Part shown: positions 5,674 through 5,685 of the stretch, in pieces | How positions within the stretch are numbered: position 1 is the first letter of the stretch | How the letters are laid out: each line of letters begins with the position of its first letter | NCBI GenBank assembly: GCA_009703545.1 | Contig: WLFX01000073.1 | Location: forward strand, 1 to 5,685 | DNA length: 5,685 nt | Source: Actinomycetota bacterium | GTDB lineage: Bacteria; Actinomycetota; Actinomycetes; Actinomycetales; Microbacteriaceae | Direction: 5' to 3' | The notes under the pieces: generated by a model | Told to the model about the DNA's origin: nothing | Databases searched by the model: none | What the model saw: the letters and a program-made list of their open reading frames with translations, nothing else | Position numbers and translations under genes: made by a program

Positions 5674-5685
5674 ATGAACCGATCC
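5674..5685 (+). CDS. Start of a further gene, cut by the window edge
   Basis: ATG at 5674 follows a perfect AGGAGG (5662-5667) with 6 nt spacing, 70 nt after the rpsN stop. Only Met-Asn-Arg-Ser is visible, too little to identify it. The N-terminus and location are compatible with an HU-family DNA-binding protein, which I recall near these ribosomal genes in some Microbacteriaceae, but this is a guess. No clear new promoter is seen after rpsN, so it may be read from the rpmB promoter. Confidence 0.6.

Noticed and set aside
1..5685. CRISPR array, insertion sequence, tRNA or rRNA gene
   Set aside because: No regularly spaced direct repeats, transposase motifs, terminal inverted repeats or structured-RNA signatures were seen on either strand.

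Overview
The window looks like an ordinary stretch of an actinobacterial chromosome of moderate GC content. A small-genome member of the Microbacteriaceae or a relative is my best guess. This rests on the actinobacterial-type branched-chain 2-oxo acid dehydrogenase operon, a Zur that carries every metal ligand I recall from Mycobacterium tuberculosis Zur (FurB), cysteine-poor ribosomal proteins L28, L33 and S14 in a row, and several genes that appear to be transcribed without a leader. The family is an inference and not proven by the window.

Layout. On the minus strand (69-473) lies a small four-helix membrane protein of the YvlD / 'phage holin family' group. Divergent from it, after a 145-bp intergenic region holding two back-to-back promoters, runs a tight plus-strand operon (619-4048) for E1-alpha, E1-beta and E2 of a branched-chain 2-oxo acid dehydrogenase (bkdA-bkdB-bkdC). 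The genes overlap by 4 nt or sit 2 nt apart. No E3 (dihydrolipoamide dehydrogenase) gene is in the window.

Three bases after the bkdC stop a consensus -35 begins, and the promoter it belongs to (4052-4080) is flanked and overlapped by two Zur/Fur-type inverted repeats. It drives a two-gene unit: an unrecognised single-pass membrane protein with a His/Asp-rich tail (start probably 4087) and the zinc regulator zur (4376-4747). This is the most interesting part of the window: an apparently zinc-controlled, leaderless, undescribed small membrane protein made together with its probable regulator.

After zur comes a separate promoter and a leader of about 100 nt with two hairpins, then rpmB-rpmG-rpsN (4889-5603). 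All three encode zinc-independent ('C-minus') ribosomal proteins and are translationally packed. A further gene starts at 5674 and runs off the window; only its first four codons are visible.

How it fits together. The bkd genes supply branched acyl-CoA for branched-chain fatty acids or for catabolism of Val/Leu/Ile. The zur unit would sense and respond to zinc. The ribosomal proteins carry no zinc ribbons, so they spare zinc, yet no Zur box is visible before them; here they are probably the constitutive housekeeping copies. A notable shared trait is that three unrelated genes (minus-strand membrane protein, bkdA, small membrane protein) have a TAGnnT -10 box exactly 6 nt before an ATG and no Shine-Dalgarno sequence, as expected for leaderless mRNAs.
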